From: Bradyrhizobium sp. CCBAU 53340
GTDB lineage: Bacteria; Pseudomonadota; Alphaproteobacteria; Rhizobiales; Xanthobacteraceae
Direction: 5' to 3'
Length of the DNA stretch: 64,000 nt
Assembly (NCBI RefSeq): GCF_015291645.1
Contig: NZ_CP030056.1
Coordinates: forward strand, 744,001 to 808,000
Shown: piece by piece, positions 44,141-53,085 of the stretch
Layout: each line of letters starts with the position of its first letter
Numbering within the stretch: the stretch's first letter is position 1
Translations under genes and position numbers: made by a program
Notes under the pieces: model-generated
The model's database searches: none
Told to the model about the DNA's origin: nothing
The model's input: only the letters and a program-made list of their open reading frames with translations

Positions 44141-45370
44141 TCATCGGCGCTCTTCCTGGGAGAGATCGACCGAGCTGCCGCTGCCACCGGGATCGCCGGA
44201 TTTGACTGCATGAACTGCCGCCGATACCCCCCGATCAAGGCCCTGACCTTGCTTGATGCGCTGAGCCCAAGTGGGGCTACCGCTCGCGGTCTGAGCTGAA
44301 GTGCTCGTCGATTGACCGCCTCCGCCAACCGTCGAGGCCATCCTGCGAAGTGGACTTGCTGCTGCAGAGGCGGCCGCATTTGCGACGCCCGTGAGGCCGC
44401 CACTGCGATATGCCGCTGCGGTGCCCGTGACAGCGCTTGCGCCCATCCTGCCGGCGCCCACGAGCGCTCCGCCGGCGAGACCTGCCGCACCTGCAGCAAG
44501 CCCGGCTGTCGCCACCGCGGCGCCGCCTGCGGCAAGTGCTGTACCGACCGCAGATCCTGCGCCGAGTTGCGGCCCACCGGAGACCAGCCCGCTTGCGATG
44601 CTCGGTCCGAAGATCCCCAACGCCAACAGCGAGAGCGCCGCAAGAACCAATGTCATGGCATCTTCGATGGTCGGTTGGGCGCCGTTGAAGCCCGACGTAA
44701 ATTGCGAAAACAGTGTTGAGCCGATGCCGACAATCACAGCCAGCACCAGCACCTTGATGCCTGATGAGACCACGTTGCCGAGGACGCGCTCTGCCGCAAA
44801 GGCGGTCTTGCCGAACAGGCCGAAGGGAATCAGCACAAATCCGGCCAATGTAGTGAGTTTGAACTCGATCAGTGTCACGAAAAGCTGAACGGCCAGAATG
44901 AAGAAGGCAAGAAGCACGATTGCCCAGGCAAACAACAGAACCACGATCTGGACGAAGTTCTCGAAAAAGCTGATGTAGCCAATCAGGCTGGAGATCGAGT
45001 CCAGGAGCGGACGGCCTGCATCGAGGCCCACCTGCGCGATCTTGCCCGGCCGCACGAAATCGCCGGCCGACAAGCTGGTGCCGGAGGCCTTCAGCCCAAG
45101 GCCCGCAAAGCTCTCGAAGACGATACGGGCGAGACTGTTCCAATTTCCGATCAGGTAAGCAAAAACCCCGACGAAGAGCGTCTTCTTGACCAGCCGCGCG
45201 ATGATGTCGTCGTCCGCGCCCCAGCTCCAGAACAACGCTGCAAGCGTGATGTCGATCGCAGCGAGGGTCGTTGCGAGGTAACCGACCTCCCCGCCCACGA
45301 GACCAAAGCCGCTGTCGATGTAGCGTGTAAAAGTCTCCAGGAATTGGTCGATGATGCCCGTGCCGGTCAT
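44141..45370 (-). CDS. trbL: Conjugal transfer protein TrbL (VirB6-like)
   Basis: 409 residues from ATG 45370, which overlaps the upstream stop (ATGA). Polytopic inner-membrane protein: 'YLATTLAAIDITLAALFWSW', 'FVQIVVLLFAWAIVLLAFFI', 'FVLIPFGLFGKTAFAAERVL'. The C-terminal third is Ala/Gly-rich and disordered, typical of TrbL. The last residues 'SGSSVDLSQEE' match the family's usual end, so the protein is complete despite the odd spacer behind it. Confidence 0.93.
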   Translation of the reverse strand: MTGTGIIDQFLETFTRYIDSGFGLVGGEVGYLATTLAAIDITLAALFWSWGADDDIIARLVKKTLFVGVFAYLIGNWNSLARIVFESFAGLGLKASGTSLSAGDFVRPGKIAQVGLDAGRPLLDSISSLIGYISFFENFVQIVVLLFAWAIVLLAFFILAVQLFVTLIEFKLTTLAGFVLIPFGLFGKTAFAAERVLGNVVSSGIKVLVLAVIVGIGSTLFSQFTSGFNGAQPTIEDAMTLVLAALSLLALGIFGPSIASGLVSGGPQLGAGSAVGTALAAGGAAVATAGLAAGAAGLAGGALVGAGRMGASAVTGTAAAYRSGGLTGVANAAASAAASPLRRMASTVGGGGQSTSTSAQTASGSPTWAQRIKQGQGLDRGVSAAVHAVKSGDPGGSGSSVDLSQEERR

Positions 45371-45741
45371 TGGTCGCCCCCTACCGCAGGACGGGCTAGA
45401 TAGCCTTGAGGCAATCGGCTCTGATCCTTTGCTTCCAAAGCCTCTTCCGCCGAAGAGCCAACTGACGAACCCTTCGAGTCCGTCTTCTGCCCAAGGAAGC
45501 TCCGGCGGCTTTCTGCCCAGACCTTCCGGCAAGTCTCATAGGCATCAGTTTGCGTGGATGTCACGGCACGGCAACGGATCAGGTCAGCCTCGTGCACACT
45601 CGGTATTTGGGCGGTCATCGGCTGGTGTTCGAGCTCACCCGCATGATTCTGCAGCGTGAGCGTGCATGCGATGATCGCCACTATGCCGCCAAAGACGGTG
45701 ATTGCGATCGACACCGCCTTGATAGTTTTCGGATCCCTCAT
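45367..45741 (-). CDS. TrbK-like putative entry-exclusion protein
   Basis: 124 residues. N-terminal membrane segment ('SIAITVFGGIVAIIACTLTL'), a small periplasmic domain with conserved cysteines ('DLIRCRAV', 'DAYETCRKVWAESRRSFLGQ'). The 'W.ENRRRFL'-type motif and the place between trbJ and trbL identify the alternative TrbK family. Predicted surface or entry exclusion role is by association. Overlaps trbJ stop and trbL start. Confidence 0.82.
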   Translation of the reverse strand: MRDPKTIKAVSIAITVFGGIVAIIACTLTLQNHAGELEHQPMTAQIPSVHEADLIRCRAVTSTQTDAYETCRKVWAESRRSFLGQKTDSKGSSVGSSAEEALEAKDQSRLPQGYLARPAVGGDQ

Positions 45742-46472
45742 CAGTGAAACATCTGTACGTTGGAGGATTGATAGCCGGGCCCAGGAGTCAGAAAGCGCTG
45801 CAGCTGTTCGCGGCCCTGGTCTTGGGCCGCTGCGCGTTGGGCTGCTTCGAGAGCCTGTGCCCGGCCGTGGGCCGCGACGGTCGCGGTGAGATCGGCGAGC
45901 TGTTGGGCCTGAAGAGCGAGGAGCTGATTACCGGCCTGGGTTGCCTGGAGCGCGCCGCTGGCGCTCTGGCTCGAGCTCACCAGGGCGGACAGCTGAATGC
46001 GATTGGTGTCGAGGTTGCCCACAACGCCGGCTTGGAGGCGAAGAGCGTCCTGAAGCGCTCCGACGGAGTTCTGCCAGCGCGCCTGCGCTCCCGCAAACAG
46101 CGCGGCATCGGACTGGCTGCTTGTTGCCGGCGCATAGCTTGTGGCAAAGGCGTGGTCGATCTGTTGGACGTCGTAGGCGATGTGCTGCGCCTGACCAAGG
46201 AGCTGCTGGGTGCGCTGGATGGAGGTCTGAAGCTGCAGAAGCGAAGAATAGGGCAGGCTCGCCAGGTTTTTTGCCTGGTTGATCAGCATCTGCGCTTCGT
46301 TTTGCAGCGAGGTGATCTGGTTGCTGATCTGCTGCAGCTCGCGAGCGGCGGTCAACACGTTCTGAACGTAATTGTTGGGATCGAACACAATCCACTGGGC
46401 ACGCGCTGTGCCGCTAGAAAAAGCCGATGCAACAAGGATCGTGATGGCGAAACGCAAGCGTCGAAGGCTCAT
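45741..46472 (-). CDS. trbJ: Conjugal transfer protein TrbJ (VirB5-like)
   Basis: 243 residues. Signal peptide ('RFAITILVASAFSSGTARAQ'), then 'WIVFDPNNYVQNVLTAAREL' and long coiled-coil helices ('QQISNQITSLQNEAQMLINQ'). Minor pilus component or adhesin. The start overlaps the trbE stop as ATGA. Confidence 0.93.
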   Translation of the reverse strand: MSLRRLRFAITILVASAFSSGTARAQWIVFDPNNYVQNVLTAARELQQISNQITSLQNEAQMLINQAKNLASLPYSSLLQLQTSIQRTQQLLGQAQHIAYDVQQIDHAFATSYAPATSSQSDAALFAGAQARWQNSVGALQDALRLQAGVVGNLDTNRIQLSALVSSSQSASGALQATQAGNQLLALQAQQLADLTATVAAHGRAQALEAAQRAAAQDQGREQLQRFLTPGPGYQSSNVQMFH

Positions 46473-48910
46473 CGTGATGACTCCAGATTTTTCAGATTCG
46501 GGATGAGGTCGATAGCCCAGCTTGCTCCGCGGTGCTCAAGCCAGACCGCTAGAAACCCCTCGGCGCCGTGCTCGGCGACCAGGTGCTCGATTGCGAGTTG
46601 ATCGGACTTGGCTGATGCGGCTGTAAAGGCGAGTGCGACCTCGCCGAGGCCAAGCTCGAACATGCGGTTGCCTCGGCGAGACTGGCAATAATAGTCGCGC
46701 TTCGGCGTTGCCCTGCTCAGGAGTTCGATTTGGCGATCATTGAGCCCGAACCGGCGATAGATGGCTGTGATCTGCGGCTCGATCGCGCGCTCGTTTGGCA
46801 AGAGCAGCCGCGTCGGGCAGCTCTCGATGATTGCGGGGGCGATTGCCGAGCCGTCGATGTCGGAAAGGGACTGGGTGGCAAACACCACCGAGGCGTTCTT
46901 TTTTCGGAGCGTCTTCAGCCACTCCCGCAACTGTCCTGCGAAATCGGCATCATCGAGCGCTAGCCACCCCTCGTCGACGATGATCAATGTAGGCCTGCCG
47001 TCGAGCCGGTCACCGATCCGGTGAAAAAGATAAGCGAGTACGGCCGGCGCAGCCCCCGTTCCGATCAGTCCTTCGGTCTCAAATGCCTGGACTGAGGCTT
47101 CCCCAAGCCGCTCGAATTCTGCATCCAGCAGCCGCCCATAGGGCCCACCCAGACAATAGGGCTGGAGAGCGCGCTTGAGGACGTTCGACTGCAGAAGGAC
47201 AGAAAGCCCGGTTAGCGTCCGCTCGGGTACCGGTGCCGAGGCAAGCGAGGTCAGGGCCGACCACAGATGGTCCTTGCCTTCTGGAGAAAGATCGACCTTC
47301 TCTCGTGTAAGAAGAGCGGCCACCCAGTCAGTCGCCCAGGCCCGTTCGGCGGGATTGTCGATCCAGGCCAGCGGCTGCAATGCGATCGGTGCGCCATCAT
47401 CGGCCGACAACGCGCCACCAAGGTCGTGCCAATCGCCGCCCATGGCGATCGCGGCCGCCCGGATCGAGCCGCCAAAATCGAACGCGAACACCTGCGAGCC
47501 GGGATAGCGGCGGAACTGAAGGGCCATCAACGCGAGCAGAACCGATTTGCCGGCGCCGGTCGGTCCCACAACAAGAGTATGCCCGACGTCGCCAACGTGA
47601 AGGGAGAAGCGGAATGGCGTCGAGCCTTCCGTCTTGCCAAAGAGCAGCGGCGGCGCGTTGAAGTGCTGGTCCCTCGCCTCGCCTGCCCAGACGGCAGAGA
47701 GAGGAATCATGTGCGCGAGATTCAAGGTGGAGATCGGAGGCTGCCGAACATTGGCGTAGACATGGCCGGGGAGGCTGCCGAGCCACGCCTCGACGGCATT
47801 GACCGTCTCGACCATGCAGGTGAAATCGCGACCCTGAATGACCTTTTCCACTTGGCGTAGCTTTTCGTCGGCCGCCCTTGCATTCAGATCCCAAACGATG
47901 ACAGTGGCGGTGACAAAGGCCTCTCCGATCTCGTCGGATCCAAGTTCCTGGAGCGCGGCGTCCGCGTCCATCGCCTTGTTGTGCGCATCGGTATCCAGCA
48001 GCGAGGATGCTTCGTTCGTCATCACCTCCTTCAGGATCGCGGCAATAGACTTCCGCTTGGCGAACCACTGCCGGCGAATTCGGGTTAGCAGCCTTGTGGC
48101 TTCTAGCTTGTCGAGCATGATGGCTCGGCTCGACCAGCGATAGGAGAAGGCAAGCCGATTGAGGTCATCAAGAATCCCAGGGGTCGTGGCGGTCGGGAAG
48201 CCGACGATCGTGAGCACCCGCAAATGCGCCGCTCCCAGCATCGGCTCCAGCCCTCCCGAGAGCGGCTGATCCGCCAGCAGAGCGTCCAGGTACATCGGGA
48301 TCTCCGGGACGCGGACACGATGGCGCTTTGTCGAGATCGTCGCGTGAAGATAGGTCAGTGTTTCGCTGTCATCGAGCCAGCGGCATTCGGGCATGAAGCC
48401 TTCGATCAACTGCAGGAGGCGCGCCGTCCGATCAACGAAGCCAGCCAGCACCTGCCGCGCATCGGCATCTTCGTTGCGAGCGCAGCCCTCATAGAGAAGC
48501 CGCTCGGCCCTTGCGGCATCTTCCGGCGGCGGAAGATAAAGGAGCGTAAGATAGTAGCTCGACTCGTAGTGGACGCCCTCCTCCTCGAACTGGGCCTTGC
48601 GCTCGGCGTCAACGAGCGCGGAGGCGACGTCCGGGAACATGCTCGGCGGGTATGCTCCCGCGGAGTGACGCTGGGCTTCGACGAAGACCGCCCAGCCCGA
48701 GCCAAGGCGGCGCAGCGCATTGTTGAGCCGGCCGGCGACTGCGACGAGCTCCGCCGGTACCGCGCTGTCGAGATCGGGCCCGCGAAATTTGGCCGTGCGT
48801 TGGAACGAGCCATCCTTGTTCAGGACAATGCCCTCATCGACCAACGCGGCCCAGGGAAGGAAGTCCGCAAGGCGGGTGTTCGACTTGCGATATTCGGCAA
48901 GATTCAACAT
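46469..48910 (-). CDS. trbE: Conjugal transfer ATPase TrbE (VirB4-like)
   Basis: About 813 residues from ATG 48910 ('MLNLAEYRKSNTRLADFLPW'), the usual TrbE start; an upstream extension is a shadow. N-terminal CagE/TrbE domain, then Walker A 'VVGPTGAGKSVLLALMAL', Walker B 'LIIVDEGWLALDD', and 'VVFATQSLSDIDGSAIAPAI'. It powers assembly and substrate transfer at the inner membrane. Full length. Confidence 0.96.
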   Translation of the reverse strand: MLNLAEYRKSNTRLADFLPWAALVDEGIVLNKDGSFQRTAKFRGPDLDSAVPAELVAVAGRLNNALRRLGSGWAVFVEAQRHSAGAYPPSMFPDVASALVDAERKAQFEEEGVHYESSYYLTLLYLPPPEDAARAERLLYEGCARNEDADARQVLAGFVDRTARLLQLIEGFMPECRWLDDSETLTYLHATISTKRHRVRVPEIPMYLDALLADQPLSGGLEPMLGAAHLRVLTIVGFPTATTPGILDDLNRLAFSYRWSSRAIMLDKLEATRLLTRIRRQWFAKRKSIAAILKEVMTNEASSLLDTDAHNKAMDADAALQELGSDEIGEAFVTATVIVWDLNARAADEKLRQVEKVIQGRDFTCMVETVNAVEAWLGSLPGHVYANVRQPPISTLNLAHMIPLSAVWAGEARDQHFNAPPLLFGKTEGSTPFRFSLHVGDVGHTLVVGPTGAGKSVLLALMALQFRRYPGSQVFAFDFGGSIRAAAIAMGGDWHDLGGALSADDGAPIALQPLAWIDNPAERAWATDWVAALLTREKVDLSPEGKDHLWSALTSLASAPVPERTLTGLSVLLQSNVLKRALQPYCLGGPYGRLLDAEFERLGEASVQAFETEGLIGTGAAPAVLAYLFHRIGDRLDGRPTLIIVDEGWLALDDADFAGQLREWLKTLRKKNASVVFATQSLSDIDGSAIAPAIIESCPTRLLLPNERAIEPQITAIYRRFGLNDRQIELLSRATPKRDYYCQSRRGNRMFELGLGEVALAFTAASAKSDQLAIEHLVAEHGAEGFLAVWLEHRGASWAIDLIPNLKNLESSR

Positions 48911-48921
48911 GGGAAAGGTTC

Positions 48922-49185
48922 CTAAAGATCGAAATGAGCGGGAATTCGCAGGTGGCGGTGTACGACCTCGACGAAAGCGGGATCGCGCTTTGCGGCCCAT
49001 ACAGCTGCGGCGTGGCCGAGCGCCCAGAGCAGCAGGCCCGCGATCCACAGGCGCAATCCCAATCCAAGTGCCGCTGCGAGCGTGCCATTGACGATCGCAA
49101 CAGCTCTCGGCGCTCCGCCCATCAGGATCGGTTCGGTCAATGCGCGATGCACCGGCACGAGGAAGCCTGCGACGCCCTCCTGCAT
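48922..49185 (-). CDS. trbD: Conjugal transfer protein TrbD (VirB3-like)
   Basis: 87 residues ('PVHRALTEPILMGGAPRAVA', two membrane helices, 'AKRDPAFVEVVHRHL'). Small inner-membrane protein that partners with TrbE. The start ATG shares bases with the trbC stop (TGATG). It was hidden inside a longer spurious frame. Confidence 0.92.
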   Translation of the reverse strand: MQEGVAGFLVPVHRALTEPILMGGAPRAVAIVNGTLAAALGLGLRLWIAGLLLWALGHAAAVWAAKRDPAFVEVVHRHLRIPAHFDL

Positions 49186-49505
49186 CAGATCACCACGCCG
49201 CCGCCAAACGAGAAGAACGACAGGAAGAAACTCGAAGCCGCAAAGGCAATCGACAGGCCGAAGACGATCTGGATCAGCCGGCGAAAGCCGCCGGACGAAT
49301 CGCCGAAGGCCAGCGTCAAGCCTGTGACCACGATGATGATGACCGCGATGATCTTGGCGACAGGCCCCTCGACCGATTGCAGAATCTGGTTGAGCGGCTG
49401 CTCCCAGGGCATGTTGGAGCCGGCGGCCATGACGGGGGTAGCGGTCGTGGTCATGGCAATCAAGGCCAGGGTGAAAGCTTGCGAAGTCTGGAGGCGATGG
49501 TTCAC
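49185..49505 (-). CDS. trbC: Conjugal transfer pilin TrbC (VirB2-like)
   Basis: 106 residues: signal sequence with Ala-Ala cleavage region ('TTTATPVMAAGSNMPWEQPL'), then two hydrophobic helices ('IIAVIIIVVTGLTLAFGD', 'IVFGLSIAFAASSFFLSFF'). Major pilus subunit. ATGA overlap with trbB. Confidence 0.92.
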   Translation of the reverse strand: MNHRLQTSQAFTLALIAMTTTATPVMAAGSNMPWEQPLNQILQSVEGPVAKIIAVIIIVVTGLTLAFGDSSGGFRRLIQIVFGLSIAFAASSFFLSFFSFGGGVVI

Positions 49506-50470
49506 TTGAGATCTCCTGCTGGTGAAAGACTGTAGTCGCCGCCCGCACTGATGCCCTCGACGCGGGCGAGCTCGGCAAGGCGGCGATCGGCGCCGCGCCC
49601 CGAAAGGACGGCGATGACATTGATGGTCTCGGCAATGAGCGCGCGCGGGACGGTGACGACCGCCTCCTGGATGAGCTGCTCCAGGCGACGTAGCGCCCCG
49701 AGCGCAGAACCTGCGTGGATCGTGCCGATGCCGCCGGGATGCCCCGTGCCCCAGGCCTTGAGGAGATCGAGCGCCTCCGCGCCTCGGACCTCACCGATTG
49801 GAATTCGATCCGGCCGCAGCCGAAGTGAAGAGCGCACGAGGTCAGACAGCGAGACCACGCCGTCCTTGGTTCGCAGAGACACGAGGTTTGCTGCCAGGCA
49901 TTGCAGCTCCCTGGTATCTTCGATCAGAACGACCCGGTCGGAGGTCTTGGCAACCTCCACCAGCAGCGCATTGGTCAGCGTGGTCTTGCCTGTCGACGTG
50001 CCGCCCGCGACGAGGATGTTCTGTCGCCCGGCAACGGCGTCCCGCAGCATCGCGGCTTGACCGGCGCGCATGATCCCGGCGGCGACGTAATCGTCGAGCG
50101 TAAAGACAGCGACCGCTGGCTTTCGGATCGCAAAGGTCGGCCGAGCCACGACCGGCGGCAACAATCCCTCGAACCGCTCTCCGGTTTCCGGCAGCTCGGC
50201 CGAGATCCGGGGAGCAGCTCCATGGACCTCTGCACCGACATGATGCGCGACCAGCCGAATGATGCGCTCCCCGTCCGCAGGTGACAGCTGCTGGCCGGTA
50301 TCCTCCAAACCGCCGGACAGGCGGTCGATCCAGAGCCGCCCATCGGGATTGAGCATCACTTCGATGACGGCATCGTCTTCGAGATAGCGCGCGACCGCAG
50401 GCCCGAGCGCGCTGCGCAGCATGCGCGCGCCGCGCGAGATCGCCTCCGCTTGAGCCGACTGGATTATCAC
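49502..50470 (-). CDS. trbB: Conjugal transfer ATPase TrbB (VirB11-like)
   Basis: 322 residues. N-terminal domain ('[18 protein letters not shown]'), Walker A '[18 protein letters not shown]', Asp box '[12 protein letters not shown]', Walker B '[19 protein letters not shown]', His box '[11 protein letters not shown]'. Hexameric traffic ATPase for pilus biogenesis and transfer. Confidence 0.95.
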   Translation of the reverse strand: MIIQSAQAEAISRGARMLRSALGPAVARYLEDDAVIEVMLNPDGRLWIDRLSGGLEDTGQQLSPADGERIIRLVAHHVGAEVHGAAPRISAELPETGERFEGLLPPVVARPTFAIRKPAVAVFTLDDYVAAGIMRAGQAAMLRDAVAGRQNILVAGGTSTGKTTLTNALLVEVAKTSDRVVLIEDTRELQCLAANLVSLRTKDGVVSLSDLVRSSLRLRPDRIPIGEVRGAEALDLLKAWGTGHPGGIGTIHAGSALGALRRLEQLIQEAVVTVPRALIAETINVIAVLSGRGADRRLAELARVEGISAGGDYSLSPAGDLK

Positions 50471-50623
50471 GAGAGCCCCATTCGCTTGAGAGCGCCCCCC
50501 ACGAGCGCCTCAGATGGGGACGATTAGAAAAACCACGATGGAAGATGACGCAACAACGTGGCTCGTCGGATCGTAGGCTAGCGTAGAAAGAGAAACATTG
50601 GCGCAAAGCCTCAACAACCGATG

Positions 50624-51052
50624 TCAGTTGCTGTCTCCGTCCGCCGGCTGCCGAACGATATCTTCGGGAATCTCGCGCAGAAAACTCTGCCCCTTTTGCA
50701 GGCGACGGCCGAGCGTCTCGACAAAACCCTCGAAGCGCTCACGCCCCTTGGCTTGGGCGGCAGCCTGGGCGTCGGAGGGAAGCGGGGGCGTGACTGTCAA
50801 CCAGAACCGCACGAACAGAGCCAGAGTTTCAGCGGTAAGTCCGAGGTCGCGTTCGAGGCGTTGCATTTGGCGCGATATCCTGTCGAGACGACGCGAAAAG
50901 GCGGCTTCCCGCCGGTCCGAGCCATCTGGGGACAGGAACGAGCTGACTGCCGCCTCGACGATTGCAGAGCGTGAGATGTTTTTTCGATCGGCAAGTTCCG
51001 TGATCTGTGCCAACAGCTCTGGAGGGAAGTAGACGTTCATGCGGTTGCGCAT
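50624..51052 (-). CDS. CopG/ribbon-helix-helix family protein of the tra operon
   Basis: 142 residues from ATG 51052, eight bases after the traG stop. N-terminal RHH: 'MNVYFPPELLAQITELADRK', 'ISRSAIVEAAVSSFL'. The rest is helical ('RRLDRISRQMQRLERDLGLT', 'ETLALFVRFWLTVTPPLP'). Always between traG and trbB in this operon type. It may bind the oriT region or regulate the operon. The next gene follows after 153 bp, the largest gap in the core operon, which could hold a promoter for trbB. Confidence 0.85.
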   Translation of the reverse strand: MRNRMNVYFPPELLAQITELADRKNISRSAIVEAAVSSFLSPDGSDRREAAFSRRLDRISRQMQRLERDLGLTAETLALFVRFWLTVTPPLPSDAQAAAQAKGRERFEGFVETLGRRLQKGQSFLREIPEDIVRQPADGDSN

Positions 51053-51059
51053 GATCTTC

Positions 51060-53042
51060 TCACAATTCAATGCCATCATTCGGGTCGAGTGCGGCTTGCC
51101 GCGCAACGCCGCGCATCTTCTGCCGCAGCAGGCGCGACTGGCGCGCGGCATCTTCGTCGTCTTCCAGCACGGCGAATTCCTCGGCCGGCGCGACCTCCGT
51201 CGTTTCCTTAACGATGGCGAGGTGATCCGGAAGCTCGGGCTCTCGCCGCAGTCCGCCATTGGCCGTGTCAGCGTCGCCACCGCCAATGTCCGCGGGCGTC
51301 TTATCGGGAATAGCGGCCTTCAGCCCTGACCAGCTGTCGGCGCGAGAAGACCTTCGGATCTTGACGGGATCTGGCGGGGGAAGTACGCGCTCGGCAAATC
51401 GCTCATCCTCGTAGTAGCGCACTTTTCTCGCACGGATTGGAGGAGTGCCTGCCACCATCACGATCTCCTCTGACGGCGGCAGCTGCATGACCTCTCCCGG
51501 GGTCAGAAGCGGCCGCGCGGTATCTTGGCGAGAGACCATGAGATGGCCGAGCCATGGGTTGAGCCGATGGCCGGCGTAGTTCTTCATGGAGCGTATTTCG
51601 GTTGCCGTGCCTAGCGCATCGGAGACGCGCCTTGCGGTGCGCTCATCATTGGTCGCAAAGCTTACCCGGACATGACAGTTGTCTAGGATCGCGTTATTCG
51701 GGCCGTAGGCCTTCTCGATCTGGTTGAGCGACTGGGCAATGAGGAACGCCTTGATGCCGTAGCCGGCCATGAAAGCCAGTGCCGACTCGAAAAAATCAAG
51801 TCGTCCCAAAGCTGGAAATTCATCCAGCATCAGCAACACGCGGTGACGGCGATCCTTATCCTGAAGGTCCTCGGTGATCCGCCGCCCGATTTGGTTGAGG
51901 ATCAAGCGGACTAGTGGCTTGGTTCGCGAAATATCCGAGGGCGGCACGACCAGGTAGAGCGTGGTGGGGCAGTTGTCTGCGATAAGGTCGGCGATCCGCC
52001 AATCGCAGCGGCTTGTCACTTCGGCGACGACGGGATCCCGATAAAGTCCGAGGAAGGACATCGCTGTCGAAAGCACACCCGAGCGTTCATTCTCGGATTT
52101 GTTCAGCAGCTCTCTTGCCGTAGAGGCGACGACCGGATGCGGCCCCTGGTCCTTGAGGTGTGCTGTCGTCATCATCGCGTTCAGCGTCGTTTCGATCGGC
52201 CGCTTGGGATCCGATAGAAAAGCGGCGACGCCGGCGAGCGTCTTATTGGGCTCGGCATAGAGGACGTGAAGGATTGCCCCGACGAGCAGGGAATGACTGG
52301 TTTTCTCCCAATGGTTCCGCTTGTCGAGCGAGCCCTCGGGGTCTACGAGCACATCTGCGACGTTCTGGACGTCCCTGACCTCCCACTCCCCGCGCCGGAC
52401 CTCCAGAAGCGGATTATAGGCTGATGATCTGGCATTGGTCGGATCGAACAGCAGCACACGGCCGTGCTTCGACCGAAACCCGGCTGTGAGCTGCCAGTTC
52501 TCACCCTTGATGTCGTGCACGATGGCCGAGTGCGGCCATGTCAGCAGCGAGGGGACGACGAGCCCGACGCCCTTGCCGGACCTCGTTGGAGCAAAGCAGA
52601 GGACGTGCTCGGGCCCATCGTGACGCAGGTCGTTCTTCTCCAGTCGGCCAAGCACAACCCCGTCCGCGCTCAGCAAACCTCCCGCCCTCACCTCCTCAAG
52701 CTTGGCCCATCGGGCCGAGCCATAGGTGGCAACGTCCTTGGCCTCCCGGGCGCGCCAGACAGACATGGCGATGGCCACGGCGATGGAGAGAAAGCTTCCA
52801 GAGGCGGCGATGTAGGCGCCCTCGGTGAATACGTCAGGTGCATAGGCGTCGAACACGAACCACCACCAGAAGAACTCGGGCGGGTAATAGACCGCAAATC
52901 CATACATCTTGAACCAGGGCAGACCGAGCTCGGGTTGGAAGGCCAAGCGCCAGGCCGTCCACTCCGTCGCGCTCCAGATCGTGAGCAGGACGATCGCGCC
53001 GACAGCCACGAGCTGCCCCCACAAGATCTTGGTTCCGGACAT
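51060..53042 (-). CDS. traG: Type IV coupling protein TraG (VirD4-like)
   Basis: About 660 residues from ATG 53042. Two N-terminal membrane helices, then 'ATYGSARWAKLEEVRAGGLL', Walker A 'APTRSGKGVGLVVPSLLTW', Walker B 'LMLDEFPALGRLDFFE', 'YGIKAFLIAQSLNQIEKAYG'. It delivers the relaxosome to the secretion channel. Complete. Confidence 0.96.
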   Translation of the reverse strand: MSGTKILWGQLVAVGAIVLLTIWSATEWTAWRLAFQPELGLPWFKMYGFAVYYPPEFFWWWFVFDAYAPDVFTEGAYIAASGSFLSIAVAIAMSVWRAREAKDVATYGSARWAKLEEVRAGGLLSADGVVLGRLEKNDLRHDGPEHVLCFAPTRSGKGVGLVVPSLLTWPHSAIVHDIKGENWQLTAGFRSKHGRVLLFDPTNARSSAYNPLLEVRRGEWEVRDVQNVADVLVDPEGSLDKRNHWEKTSHSLLVGAILHVLYAEPNKTLAGVAAFLSDPKRPIETTLNAMMTTAHLKDQGPHPVVASTARELLNKSENERSGVLSTAMSFLGLYRDPVVAEVTSRCDWRIADLIADNCPTTLYLVVPPSDISRTKPLVRLILNQIGRRITEDLQDKDRRHRVLLMLDEFPALGRLDFFESALAFMAGYGIKAFLIAQSLNQIEKAYGPNNAILDNCHVRVSFATNDERTARRVSDALGTATEIRSMKNYAGHRLNPWLGHLMVSRQDTARPLLTPGEVMQLPPSEEIVMVAGTPPIRARKVRYYEDERFAERVLPPPDPVKIRRSSRADSWSGLKAAIPDKTPADIGGGDADTANGGLRREPELPDHLAIVKETTEVAPAEEFAVLEDDEDAARQSRLLRQKMRGVARQAALDPNDGIEL

Positions 53043-53085
53043 CGACAAGGCTCTCCTTCGCTGAATGACGCTCTGGCCAAGGAAA

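Noticed and set aside
44391..44700. Ala-rich low-complexity repeat
   Set aside because: It is simply the Ala/Gly-rich C-terminal part of TrbL on the other strand and not a separate repeat element.
48224..48925. 233-codon plus-strand frame opposite trbE
   Set aside because: Shadow of the trbE codon pattern without recognisable domains.
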